DNA from: a virus
Reading direction: 5' to 3' (one strand)
Length of the DNA: 21,317 nucleotides
Virus record (IMG/VR): IMGVR_UViG_3300037070_006258
Location: 1-21,317 of that record
The first letter of the stretch is position 1; every line of letters begins with the position of its first letter. The position numbers and the translations under genes are program-made. The notes under the pieces are model-generated. The model made no database searches. It had not been told where the DNA came from and saw only the letters and a program-made list of their open reading frames with translations. Positions 14,621-20,686 of the stretch are shown here, piece after piece.

Positions 14621-16396
14621 TCAGAACTGAGCGCCGAGGACGGTCGAGCGCGCCTTCCTCGCGTGCTTCAGCGACTGCCGAGCCGTCATCGGTGCGGGGA
14701 CGGTCGACGGGTGCACCGTCGAGCCGCCGCGGGTGACCACGGTGACGCTGTCGGTGTCGAGCGGGTTGTCGTAGCCACGCGAGAACGTCCCGGGCGTCTC
14801 GTGCGGCGCCGCCGTGGGCTCGACACGCGGCCAGGCGCTGGAGGCGCCTTCGCCGCGCAGCTCCTTCTGCCCCACCAGCGTGCCCGAGGTGAGGCGAGCG
14901 ATCCGGGAGCCAGCGGTGCCAGCGTTGCCCTTGGTGTTCGCAGCGTTGTCCAGCATCTGCTGGACCGACCCGGCGACCTGCCCGCGCCCGTGGACCCAAG
15001 TCATCTCCTGCAGCATCACCGGCGGAATGTTGGTCTGCGCCTCGGTCTCGCGCGCCTCGACAGCACCCTGCTGGACGGCGGCGAGCGCCGCCATGCCCCA
15101 GGCTGCGCCGGGGGTCATCGCCTTGCCGCCGGCGGCCTTCGCCGCGGCCGGGCTCATGAACGTCGAGCCCTTGGTGCTGGCGTGGGTGGTCGCCGTCTGC
15201 GAGCCGCCCATCTTCGCCGGCGACGGTGAGCCTGGCTCGTCATGCATCTCCTGTCCCGACAGCAGGCCCGACATCCAGGTGTCGGGCACCGCCATGCCGC
15301 GCTCGCCGAGGATCTTGTGGTGGTAGGCGGGGTCGGTCGGATCACTGCCGCCCTTGGCCAGCCCGTAGAGGTCGACACGGTCGGTCACGCCGCGCAGCGT
15401 CTCCGAGCCGGTGCGGCCCTCGGCGATGTCCAGCTCCCGGCCCTGACGCACCTTGCGCGCCTCGTCCTGGTCGCCAAAGCGCATCTCGTACTCGTGATGC
15501 AGCGGCGTGTCGGGTTCCGACCCCTCGATCACGTTCGTGTAGAGGTGGACCTTCGCCGCCTTCATCCGCTCAACAGCGTTGTAGTCGCCACGCAACGTCG
15601 CGAACCCCTCACGTCGGTTGGTCCCGGCATTGCGGAAGCCTTCGACGTTGAAGCCGGGGACGACGCTGATCTTCTTCTTGTTGCCCGACGCCGTCGCCGC
15701 CTGCATGTCCTCGGGGGTCATCGAGGCGATCGTCCGACGCGCCCCGGCCTGCATGACGAGGCGGGGCTTGACGCCCTTCTTCGCCTGCTCCTCGCTGACC
15801 TCGGTGGTGATGTCCTCGGTCGCCCGGAGCTGACGACGGTTCTTGATGGCGTCGGACATCGCCGACACGGCCTTGAACTCGCTGTCGGGGTCGTTCTGCG
15901 GGCTCATCGCCCCGCTGGCCTGAATGACGGTGCGCTTGTTCATGCCGTGCTTCTTGGCCACCTCGCCGAGCCGGCGGTTGTGGCCGAAGTACCAAGCCGG
16001 GTCGGGCCGGCCCCCGGTGTCGGCCATCATCCGGTCCCAGTGGGTGGCGATGTTGCTCGCCGCCTTCTCGACGGTGACGTCCTCGTCCGTCAGACGGGCG
16101 ATCACGGCGGGGTCGAGCGCTGTCTTCTTCGCCTCACCAGACTTGGTCTTCGTGGTGGCGAGCGTCGTCTCCCGGGTCTTCCAGTTCGACATCGAAGCGC
16201 GGAACCCCTCGCGCACGACGGCCTGACTGGTCTCCGACATCTCGTGCAACATCGGTGGCATGTGCCGCGCGCCGGTGCCGTAGTCGATCTCGGCCTGAGA
16301 GGGCTGTGGCTTCGGGGGCGCCGGCGCCTTGGCCGCCTTCTTCTTCCTGCCGCCCCGCTTCGCCTGGTTGGCGTTGATCATCTCATCGGCAGCCAT
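14621..16396 (-). CDS. Large phage protein with SPQ-motif domain (DUF7178-like), 591 aa
   Basis: ATG at 16396 is preceded by GGAAGTG, giving 591 residues. The frame runs further upstream only as the antisense of the zinc gene. The N-terminus is Lys/Ala/Pro-rich (about 12-33). The central region contains NIATHWDRMMADTGGRPDPA and WYFGHNRRLGEVAKKHGM (about 115-152), then VIQASGAMSPQNDPDSEF (157-174). The sequence 'WY--A, la---G, viaa-SPQ-' is known from DUF7178-type proteins of actinophages and recalls a helical DNA-glycosylase/HhH-like fold, but catalytic residues are not clear. Downstream parts include GFATLRGDYNAVERMKAAKV and a conserved-looking ERGMAVPDTWMSGLL. The C-terminal third is Gly/Ala-rich and ends in a basic tail. 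Its position before the portal suggests a head-associated or ejected protein. Function unproven. Confidence 0.75.
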   Translation of the reverse strand: MAADEMINANQAKRGGRKKKAAKAPAPPKPQPSQAEIDYGTGARHMPPMLHEMSETSQAVVREGFRASMSNWKTRETTLATTKTKSGEAKKTALDPAVIARLTDEDVTVEKAASNIATHWDRMMADTGGRPDPAWYFGHNRRLGEVAKKHGMNKRTVIQASGAMSPQNDPDSEFKAVSAMSDAIKNRRQLRATEDITTEVSEEQAKKGVKPRLVMQAGARRTIASMTPEDMQAATASGNKKKISVVPGFNVEGFRNAGTNRREGFATLRGDYNAVERMKAAKVHLYTNVIEGSEPDTPLHHEYEMRFGDQDEARKVRQGRELDIAEGRTGSETLRGVTDRVDLYGLAKGGSDPTDPAYHHKILGERGMAVPDTWMSGLLSGQEMHDEPGSPSPAKMGGSQTATTHASTKGSTFMSPAAAKAAGGKAMTPGAAWGMAALAAVQQGAVEARETEAQTNIPPVMLQEMTWVHGRGQVAGSVQQMLDNAANTKGNAGTAGSRIARLTSGTLVGQKELRGEGASSAWPRVEPTAAPHETPGTFSRGYDNPLDTDSVTVVTRGGSTVHPSTVPAPMTARQSLKHARKARSTVLGAQF

Positions 16397-16425
16397 GTTG
16401 TTCACTTCCGGTGTAGATTGGTGAC
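16397..16425 (+). promoter_or_regulatory. Divergent 29-base spacer with -10-like box for the plus-strand gene
   Basis: The spacer contains TAGATT at 16414-16419, six bases before the plus-strand ATG, fitting a leaderless actinobacterial promoter. No -35 hexamer is found at normal spacing and no good Shine-Dalgarno exists for the plus gene. The same spacer carries the ribosome site of the minus-strand 591-aa gene, so expression of the two may interfere. Confidence 0.3.
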
Positions 16426-16965
16426 ATGAACGTTGTCCTGACCATCGACGAGTGCGGCGAGCTGCTGCGGTACGTCCGCGGCGCGGAGTTCTCGGGAGCC
16501 GCCCGCCGCAAGCTCGCTGAGTTCCTGGAGCAACGAGGGCTGACGTTGGACGAGGCGCTCCCGATCGCCCAGCAGCGCTGGGGCGCCCGGTCCAAGATCC
16601 ACAAGATGTGCGGGAGCCCGGTGTGGTGCAGCGTCTGCGGCAAGCGGGCAACGAAGGTGACGAACAACGGATGGCGTTGCCGAGAGCACTGGGAGACAGT
16701 GAGTGAGCCGCTGTACGACTGGGCCAGCGGGTTCGCCCTCCCAGACACTCGCGATGCACGCAAGCACCGGGCCCAGTTCTCACACAAGTACTGCGTGTAC
16801 TGCGGAGAGATCGCCACCTGCCTCGCCAGAGATGCGTTCTGGTCCTGCGACGAGCACAAGCTGAAGTCCAAGCCCAAGACGCCCATCTACGATCGCCTCA
16901 CCGGTGAACGCTTGATCCAGGAGTTCACTCCGCCGAGCACATCGCCGGAGACCACCTTCTCGTAG
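16426..16965 (+). CDS. Antisense zinc-binding protein with two C2CH sites, 179 aa
   Basis: This is the only plus-strand gene. Reading from ATG 16426 gives a helical N-terminus (LTIDECGELLRYVRGAEFSG; AARRKLAEFLEQRGLTLDEAL) and two similar putative zinc sites. Site one is C68-x2-C71 (CSVC) with C85-x2-H88 (CREH). Site two is C123-x2-C126 (CVYC) with C141-x2-H144 (CDEH). Both have the form 'C-xC-G-A... W-C-xH', suggesting an internal duplication. Such ribbons often bind nucleic acid, and no catalytic motif is seen. The ordered Cys/His spacing shows the plus frame is real, while the overlapping minus frame is Ser/Arg/Pro-biased. The 3' end overlaps the convergent 197-aa gene by 79 bases. It is probably an independently expressed moron-like or regulatory gene. 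Confidence 0.8.
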   Translation: MNVVLTIDECGELLRYVRGAEFSGAARRKLAEFLEQRGLTLDEALPIAQQRWGARSKIHKMCGSPVWCSVCGKRATKVTNNGWRCREHWETVSEPLYDWASGFALPDTRDARKHRAQFSHKYCVYCGEIATCLARDAFWSCDEHKLKSKPKTPIYDRLTGERLIQEFTPPSTSPETTFS

Positions 16966-17480
16966 ACGTCGGGGTGCAGTCGCAACGTGTTGAGGTACTC
17001 CTCGATGCCGTGCTTGTCCCCCAACCGCTGCGTCGAGAGCGGGTTGTCGTGGGTGCCGGCGTACCCGGCGTTCTCGTCGACCTCACCGTAGGCGCGCTCG
17101 TTGCGCGCGACCGTGGCTGATCGAGCAGCCGTCGTACCTGCCGGCGTGCGCGGAAACCCCTCGCTCACATCGAGGTCGACCTCAGCCCTCGGCTGGCGCT
17201 CGCTCTCGTGCCAGGCGCCCATGTACATTTCTGGTCCGGCCAACTGGGATTTGTTCTTCCGAGCGAATGCTGCTGTCTGCCGGCCTGAGATGGGAGCTGG
17301 GAGCGATTCAGCGACGCTGCCGGGGACTCCGCCCACCATGAGCCGGTCACGCGCAAGCACCACTTCTCCGTTCGGACCCTGCTGTGCCTTGGCGGAGAAC
17401 CCTGACTCCGTCTCGCCCGGCGGGATCGTGTTGGCCGTGTCGGCCAGCTCCTTGAACTGGTCGCGGTTCAACCACGTCAT
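16887..17480 (-). CDS. Hypothetical protein, 197 aa
   Basis: The start ATG 17480 (MTWLNRDQFKELADTANTIP) is chosen because upstream sequence in this frame is Ser/Arg-rich and belongs to the 55-aa gene. The Shine-Dalgarno is poor (GTGTGGGG just before ATG). A GTG at 17486 is an alternative. The protein is hydrophilic, with EMYMGAWHESERQPRAEVDL in the middle, then VARNERAYGEVDENAGYAGT and a C-terminal HGIEEYLNTLRLHPDVYEKV. No family is recognised. It begins 13 bases after the stop of the 55-aa gene. Its last 79 bases are shared with the 3' end of the plus-strand zinc gene, so the two transcripts would be complementary there. Confidence 0.6.
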   Translation of the reverse strand: MTWLNRDQFKELADTANTIPPGETESGFSAKAQQGPNGEVVLARDRLMVGGVPGSVAESLPAPISGRQTAAFARKNKSQLAGPEMYMGAWHESERQPRAEVDLDVSEGFPRTPAGTTAARSATVARNERAYGEVDENAGYAGTHDNPLSTQRLGDKHGIEEYLNTLRLHPDVYEKVVSGDVLGGVNSWIKRSPVRRS

Positions 17481-17493
17481 CCCCACACGCCAC

Positions 17494-17661
17494 TCAGTAG
17501 AGCCAGGGCTCGGAGGTGCCGTCGAAGAGACCCTGGAAGAACGACTGCGTGCGGCTGATGTAGACGACGCCCTCGGGCGCCGGCCCGGTGAAGGGCACAT
17601 CGATCGGGATGTCGCCGACCTCTTCGCCGGGGGCGATCTGGCTGGACGTGGGACCTGGCAT
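17494..17661 (-). CDS. Small hypothetical protein, 55 aa
   Basis: A short frame that fills the gap between two larger genes. ATG 17661 has GAGGAG seven bases upstream. An in-frame ATG at 17667 is too close to that site. The product starts MPGPTSSQIAPGEEVGDIPI and ends FFQGLFDGTSEPWLY, with a central VPFTGPAPEGVVYISRTQSF. It is acidic, with an aromatic C-terminus and no Arg/Ser bias, so real coding is likely. Its stop TGA lies 13 bases before the next start. No family is recognised. A small virion or assembly protein is a reasonable guess from context only. Confidence 0.65.
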   Translation of the reverse strand: MPGPTSSQIAPGEEVGDIPIDVPFTGPAPEGVVYISRTQSFFQGLFDGTSEPWLY

Positions 17662-17673
17662 GGACATGCTCCT

Positions 17674-18429
17674 CTACTTGCGACGTCGGTTTACGGCGCG
17701 CGCCGCTCCGAACACCAACTTGGGCACCGTCATCGGCCCACCGACGCTCCCGGAGAGCACCCTGTTGACGGTGTTGTTCATCGCGGATGACGTAGTCACC
17801 CGCTGGACGATGGCGCCGAGCCGATCGGTCGGCGGAGCGACATGCGCACGCCCGCCGGTCTCGCTCGGCGCGGCGAAGTCGCCGGGGTTCGGGTCAGTGT
17901 CGAGTAACGGGTCGCGACCACCGCGGACGGACGAGGAACCACCAGGCGATGTTCCCATGCCGGCGCCCGGGTTCTGCCAACCGAGGATCACCTCGTTCTC
18001 CTTGTAGAACCTCTCCGGGTCGAACGTCGGTCCCGGCCCGGCGGGGTTCTGGCGGAGGAAGGGCGGCGGGTTCTCCTCGTTCGGACCGTCGCCGCCTGCC
18101 GCCCGGCGCTGCTGCGCCTTGGCCTGCTCCCGCTGCTGCTCCCTGACCTGCTCCTTCTTCCCCCTGGCCCAGGCGTTCGCCTTGTTCATGCCCATCGTGC
18201 CGAACCCGGTACGACCCTGCGCCTCCAGGCCGAGCCTGGTGGCCGTGGTGTCGTTCGGCCTGAGGGCAGCGCGCAGGGCGTGGTTGACGTCGACGCCCGG
18301 CGCTGCGGTGGGACGCCCGAAGCGCTGGCCCCAGTCGATCTCGTTGAACCCCCGAGCGAACCCGCGGTTGTACACCGGCGGGGTGTACGTGGAGTGCCGC
18401 GGGTAGGCACTAGATGGATTGTAAGGCAC
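17674..18429 (-). CDS. Hypothetical protein, 251 aa, disordered with coiled segment
   Basis: GTG at 18429 has GGGGAG six bases upstream. The N-terminal 60 residues are Tyr/Pro/Arg-rich (MPYNPSSAYPRHSTYTPPVY). A basic, Gln-rich helix follows at about residues 80-110 (WARGKKEQVREQQREQAKAQ, then QRRAAGG). Next is a long Pro/Gly/Asn-rich region with ERFYKENEVILGWQNPGAG. The end (about 205-251) is more ordered and basic: RLGAIVQRVTTSSAMNNTVN, ending in AVNRRRK. No enzyme motif is present. Low complexity and charge suggest a virion-internal or scaffold-type protein, but this is only inference. The gene follows the HNH-like gene with a 2-base gap. Confidence 0.6.
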   Translation of the reverse strand: MPYNPSSAYPRHSTYTPPVYNRGFARGFNEIDWGQRFGRPTAAPGVDVNHALRAALRPNDTTATRLGLEAQGRTGFGTMGMNKANAWARGKKEQVREQQREQAKAQQRRAAGGDGPNEENPPPFLRQNPAGPGPTFDPERFYKENEVILGWQNPGAGMGTSPGGSSSVRGGRDPLLDTDPNPGDFAAPSETGGRAHVAPPTDRLGAIVQRVTTSSAMNNTVNRVLSGSVGGPMTVPKLVFGAARAVNRRRK

Positions 18430-18431
18430 GC

Positions 18432-18932
18432 TTAACTCCCCTTCTGCTTGGGGCGTCGGTTGCTTGCGTTCACGCTCGGTGTCACGAACCGGCAGTTGCT
18501 CGGCTCGTAGTCACCGTCGTTGTCGCGCCGGTCGAGCTGCAGCCCGGGCTCCCAGCCGGCGCTGCCGGCCCACACGAGGAACTCGGTGGCGTCGCGCCAC
18601 TCGTCGCAGACCTTGATGCCCCGACCACCGTAGTTGTGGTACTGACTCTGCTTCGGGTTGGTGCAGCGCTGGATCATGTTCGACCACACCGCGTACAGCG
18701 GGTGATGGTTTCCCCCGCGAGCGTGGCCGTGCATCTCCGGGGAGCAGAGGCAGCCGGTGGTCTCCACTCGACCGACAGCTCGCCATCTCCGCCGCCGGCA
18801 CGCCTGGCACTCGACCAGAACCATCGTCCGTCGGCGGTTGCCGGCCTCCTCGCGCAGGCACGGGCCCTCCACGATCATGAAGAGCCCGACGACGTCGCCG
18901 ACGACGTAGTGGCGCGGGAGCGGTGGAGGCAC
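18432..18932 (-). CDS. HNH-like endonuclease candidate with N-terminal Cys cluster
   Basis: A 166-aa protein, GTG at 18932 with a weak ribosome site. A Cys cluster, C42-x2-C45 and C61-x-C63, probably binds zinc. It is followed by a domain often seen in phage free-standing homing-type endonucleases: LYAVWSNMIQRCTNPKQSQY (79-98), then YGGRGIKVCDEW (101-112), then LDRRDNDGDYEPSNCRFVTP (133-152) and NASNRR (155-160). The 'LDR-DN-G-Y-P-NCR--T---N--NRR' stretch is diagnostic of this family and resembles the HNH/HNN core, although a canonical first His is not evident. Such genes usually insert between phage genes and cut related DNA lacking the insertion. It lies between two apparently structural or unknown genes, with gaps of 3 and 2 bases. 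Confidence 0.75.
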   Translation of the reverse strand: MPPPLPRHYVVGDVVGLFMIVEGPCLREEAGNRRRTMVLVECQACRRRRWRAVGRVETTGCLCSPEMHGHARGGNHHPLYAVWSNMIQRCTNPKQSQYHNYGGRGIKVCDEWRDATEFLVWAGSAGWEPGLQLDRRDNDGDYEPSNCRFVTPSVNASNRRPKQKGS

Positions 18933-18935
18933 GGC

Positions 18936-19340
18936 TCAGTCAGTGACGATGGTGGGACTTGGACGATTCATCCGATGTGTGAGAGGGTTCTGCACCATCT
19001 CGTAGGCCGGTGGGCCCTGACCGGCGCCGGCGCCCTGCACGAAGTCGCTGAGCATGCCGGGCGCCTCGATCCAGGCGGCGGAACCGATGTGGGCCCGCTC
19101 CTTCATCGTCTCGTCGGCGTGCTTGTAGAGCATCTCCGGGTTGTTGTGGTTGTGCCGTGTCGGCGCACTGGTGGTGTCGAAGTAGGCACCCCGGGCGAAG
19201 TCCATCGGGACGTCAGTGTCGGTGGCGACGCCTTCCTCGAACCGCAGCGGGCCGCGCGAGGCCGGGATCGACGGCGCCACCGTGCGGTCGAACCGCTGCG
19301 GGTACCGCTCCGGGTACGGGTTCTGCGGTGCAATGGTCAT
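18936..19340 (-). CDS. Hypothetical protein, 134 aa
   Basis: ATG at 19340 has a good GAGGAG six to seven bases upstream. The protein is hydrophilic and Pro/Arg-rich at the start (MTIAPQNPYPERYPQRFDRT). It then has PMDFARGAYFDTTSAPTRHN, HNNPEMLYKHADETMKERAH, and an end part with AAWIEAPGMLSDFVQGAGAG and NPLTHRMNRPSPTIVTD. The composition resembles the 251-aa and 197-aa proteins downstream (Asn/Pro-rich, few hydrophobic cores, DNPL/NPL motifs), suggesting that these are related virion-associated proteins. No domain is recognised. It is the first gene after the TOPRIM gene and is preceded by a possible promoter. Confidence 0.6.
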   Translation of the reverse strand: MTIAPQNPYPERYPQRFDRTVAPSIPASRGPLRFEEGVATDTDVPMDFARGAYFDTTSAPTRHNHNNPEMLYKHADETMKERAHIGSAAWIEAPGMLSDFVQGAGAGQGPPAYEMVQNPLTHRMNRPSPTIVTD

Positions 19341-19417
19341 GTAGGGCTCCTCTGACCTGGCTGGATGCCGATCACTGTAGTTCCGGGCCCTGATCAGGCG
19401 CAGCCGTGGACGTCAGC
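19341..19417 (-). promoter_or_regulatory. Candidate promoter with 10-bp palindrome upstream of the 134-aa gene
   Basis: On the minus strand TACAGT (19379-19374) is a good TANNNT -10 box, about 33 bases before ATG 19340. A perfect 10-base palindrome, CCTGATCAGG (19389-19398), lies nine bases upstream, where a repressor or activator would touch the promoter. A -35 hexamer is not evident. Confidence 0.35.
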
Positions 19418-20575
19418 TCACTCCGGCGGCGTGCCGCCGTCCAGCGTCGCCGGCGCCCACCAAGCCGCGAGCAGCACGTTCGTCAGGTGCTCAGCGATCT
19501 CGTCGGCGGACTCCCACTTCGTACCGGTGTGCTTCAAGATCGTCGTGGAGTGCAGGGTCTGCCAGACGCCCAGCGTGTCCTCGTACTGCTCCATGTCAAG
19601 GATGTCCTCAGCCTCCTCGGTGACGATCGTGGCCAGCACGCCACCACGCAGCAGCGCCTCGCCTTGCATCGTCCACGGCAGTGACTTGACGCCCTTGGAC
19701 TTGCCGGGCTCTTGCGCCGCAGCGAGGTCGGGCCAGCGGGTGATGTGCGCCGGCAGCGGGGCGACCCAGCGCCACTCGACCTGACCGTCGTAGCCGTCCT
19801 CGGACAGGAACGCCTCGACGTCCTGCACGAAGCGGTCGGCGTTCTCCCGGCCGTCGACGTCGTAGTCACCAATGATGCACACGACGACGTCCTTGTCGGC
19901 CTCCCGCGCCACCTGCAAGCGCTCGGCGCACGCTGCCACCGCCGGCACCGGGTTGTCGCCAGAGCCGCTGTAGACGGAGATGCCGTACGGCGTGAGGAGG
20001 TTGGCGACGGCACGGGCCAGACCCTGCGCTTCACACCACCACTCGGTGTAGACGTTCTGGTCGTTGAGCACGTTAGGGCGGAAGCGCTTAGACCACGCCT
20101 CCAGTGTCCGACGGACTTGGTTCGCGTTAAGAGCCACGAGCGGGTTGTGGTTCTCAGTGCGGCCGTCGAGCACATCGTCCATGCTCACCAGACGCGCCCG
20201 ACGCAACGCCACGAGCGTGTCACCGATGTCGGCGAAGTCGTAGAAATCAGCGAGGTACGCCCGACGGATCGCCTTGCGCTCCTGCGGCGTGGCAGCAGCG
20301 TCTTCGCCGGGAGCGATCAGATCGCCCTTGTCCTTGACGACGGTGCGACCGTTGACGGTGCGCCCGAGGAGGATGTAGCCGACACCGCGAGGACCGACCG
20401 GAAGGAGACCGTCGACCCGCAGTTGAGCCAGCTCAGCGACAACCCGGATCGCCAGCGGGTCATCCTCGATGTTCTGGACCTTGTCGTAGTCGGTGATCCA
20501 ACCGAACGCTCTCGGGGCGCTGTACGTCCACCCCGTGAAGTACCCGACGAACTCTTCTCCTCGTGCTCTCACCAT
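19418..20575 (-). CDS. TOPRIM-domain protein related to Spo11/topoisomerase VI A-type phage/bacterial proteins
   Basis: A 385-aa protein if ATG 20575 is used, which lies seven bases after a TACACT box and fits a leaderless mRNA. A TTG at 20629 would add 18 residues. Residues about 100-145 (RKAIRRAYLADFYDFADIGD, then ARLVSMDDVLDGRTENH) resemble the winged-helix part of Spo11-like proteins. The TOPRIM domain follows: NVYTEWWCEAQGLARAVANL with catalytic-type E182, then YGISVYSGSGDNP and VVVCIIGDYDVDG (230-242) with D237 and D239. The C-terminus has WTMQGEALLRGGVLATIVTE. TOPRIM folds bind metal ions for phosphoryl transfer on nucleic acids. No clear catalytic tyrosine is assigned, so nuclease, topoisomerase-like or regulatory roles remain open. 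Confidence 0.75.
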   Translation of the reverse strand: MVRARGEEFVGYFTGWTYSAPRAFGWITDYDKVQNIEDDPLAIRVVAELAQLRVDGLLPVGPRGVGYILLGRTVNGRTVVKDKGDLIAPGEDAAATPQERKAIRRAYLADFYDFADIGDTLVALRRARLVSMDDVLDGRTENHNPLVALNANQVRRTLEAWSKRFRPNVLNDQNVYTEWWCEAQGLARAVANLLTPYGISVYSGSGDNPVPAVAACAERLQVAREADKDVVVCIIGDYDVDGRENADRFVQDVEAFLSEDGYDGQVEWRWVAPLPAHITRWPDLAAAQEPGKSKGVKSLPWTMQGEALLRGGVLATIVTEEAEDILDMEQYEDTLGVWQTLHSTTILKHTGTKWESADEIAEHLTNVLLAAWWAPATLDGGTPPE

Positions 20576-20582
20576 CTGTGTG

Positions 20583-20619
20583 AGTGTAACGGCGGCCTGG
20601 CGCCACCGCACACTGTCAA
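20583..20619 (-). promoter_or_regulatory. Candidate promoter of TOPRIM gene
   Basis: Minus-strand TACACT (20588-20583) lies seven bases before ATG 20575, ideal for a leaderless start in actinobacteria. A perfect TTGACA (20619-20614) is upstream, but the 25-base spacing is too long for a standard sigma-70 promoter. It follows the terminator, so a new transcript must start near here. Confidence 0.45.
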
Positions 20620-20650
20620 TGAAGTTCAACAGTGCTGCAAACGCGAAAGA

Positions 20651-20672
20651 GCCCCCTCCCGGAGGAGGGGGC
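20651..20672 (-). terminator. Strong intrinsic terminator after ParB-like gene
   Basis: A perfect 9-bp GC-rich stem (GCCCCCTCC at 20651-20659 with 20664-20672) closes a 4-base loop 14 bases after the stop at 20687. On the minus strand it is followed by TCTTTCGCGTTT, a modest T-rich tail. It separates the ParB-like gene from the TOPRIM gene. Confidence 0.8.
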
Positions 20673-20686
20673 CCTCATCGCTGTTG

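Noticed and set aside
16398-16403. TTGTTC as a -35 box for the plus-strand gene
   Set aside because: Only 10 bases from the TAGATT box, too short for a sigma-70 type promoter.
15242-16429. Plus-strand open frame of 395 codons opposite the 591-aa gene
   Set aside because: Leu/Arg/His/Val-biased antisense shadow without domains. It also overlaps the 591-aa ribosome site.
16383-16886. Minus-strand frame opposite the plus-strand zinc gene
   Set aside because: Ser/Arg/Cys-biased sequence without a pattern, whereas the plus frame has two ordered C2CH sites.
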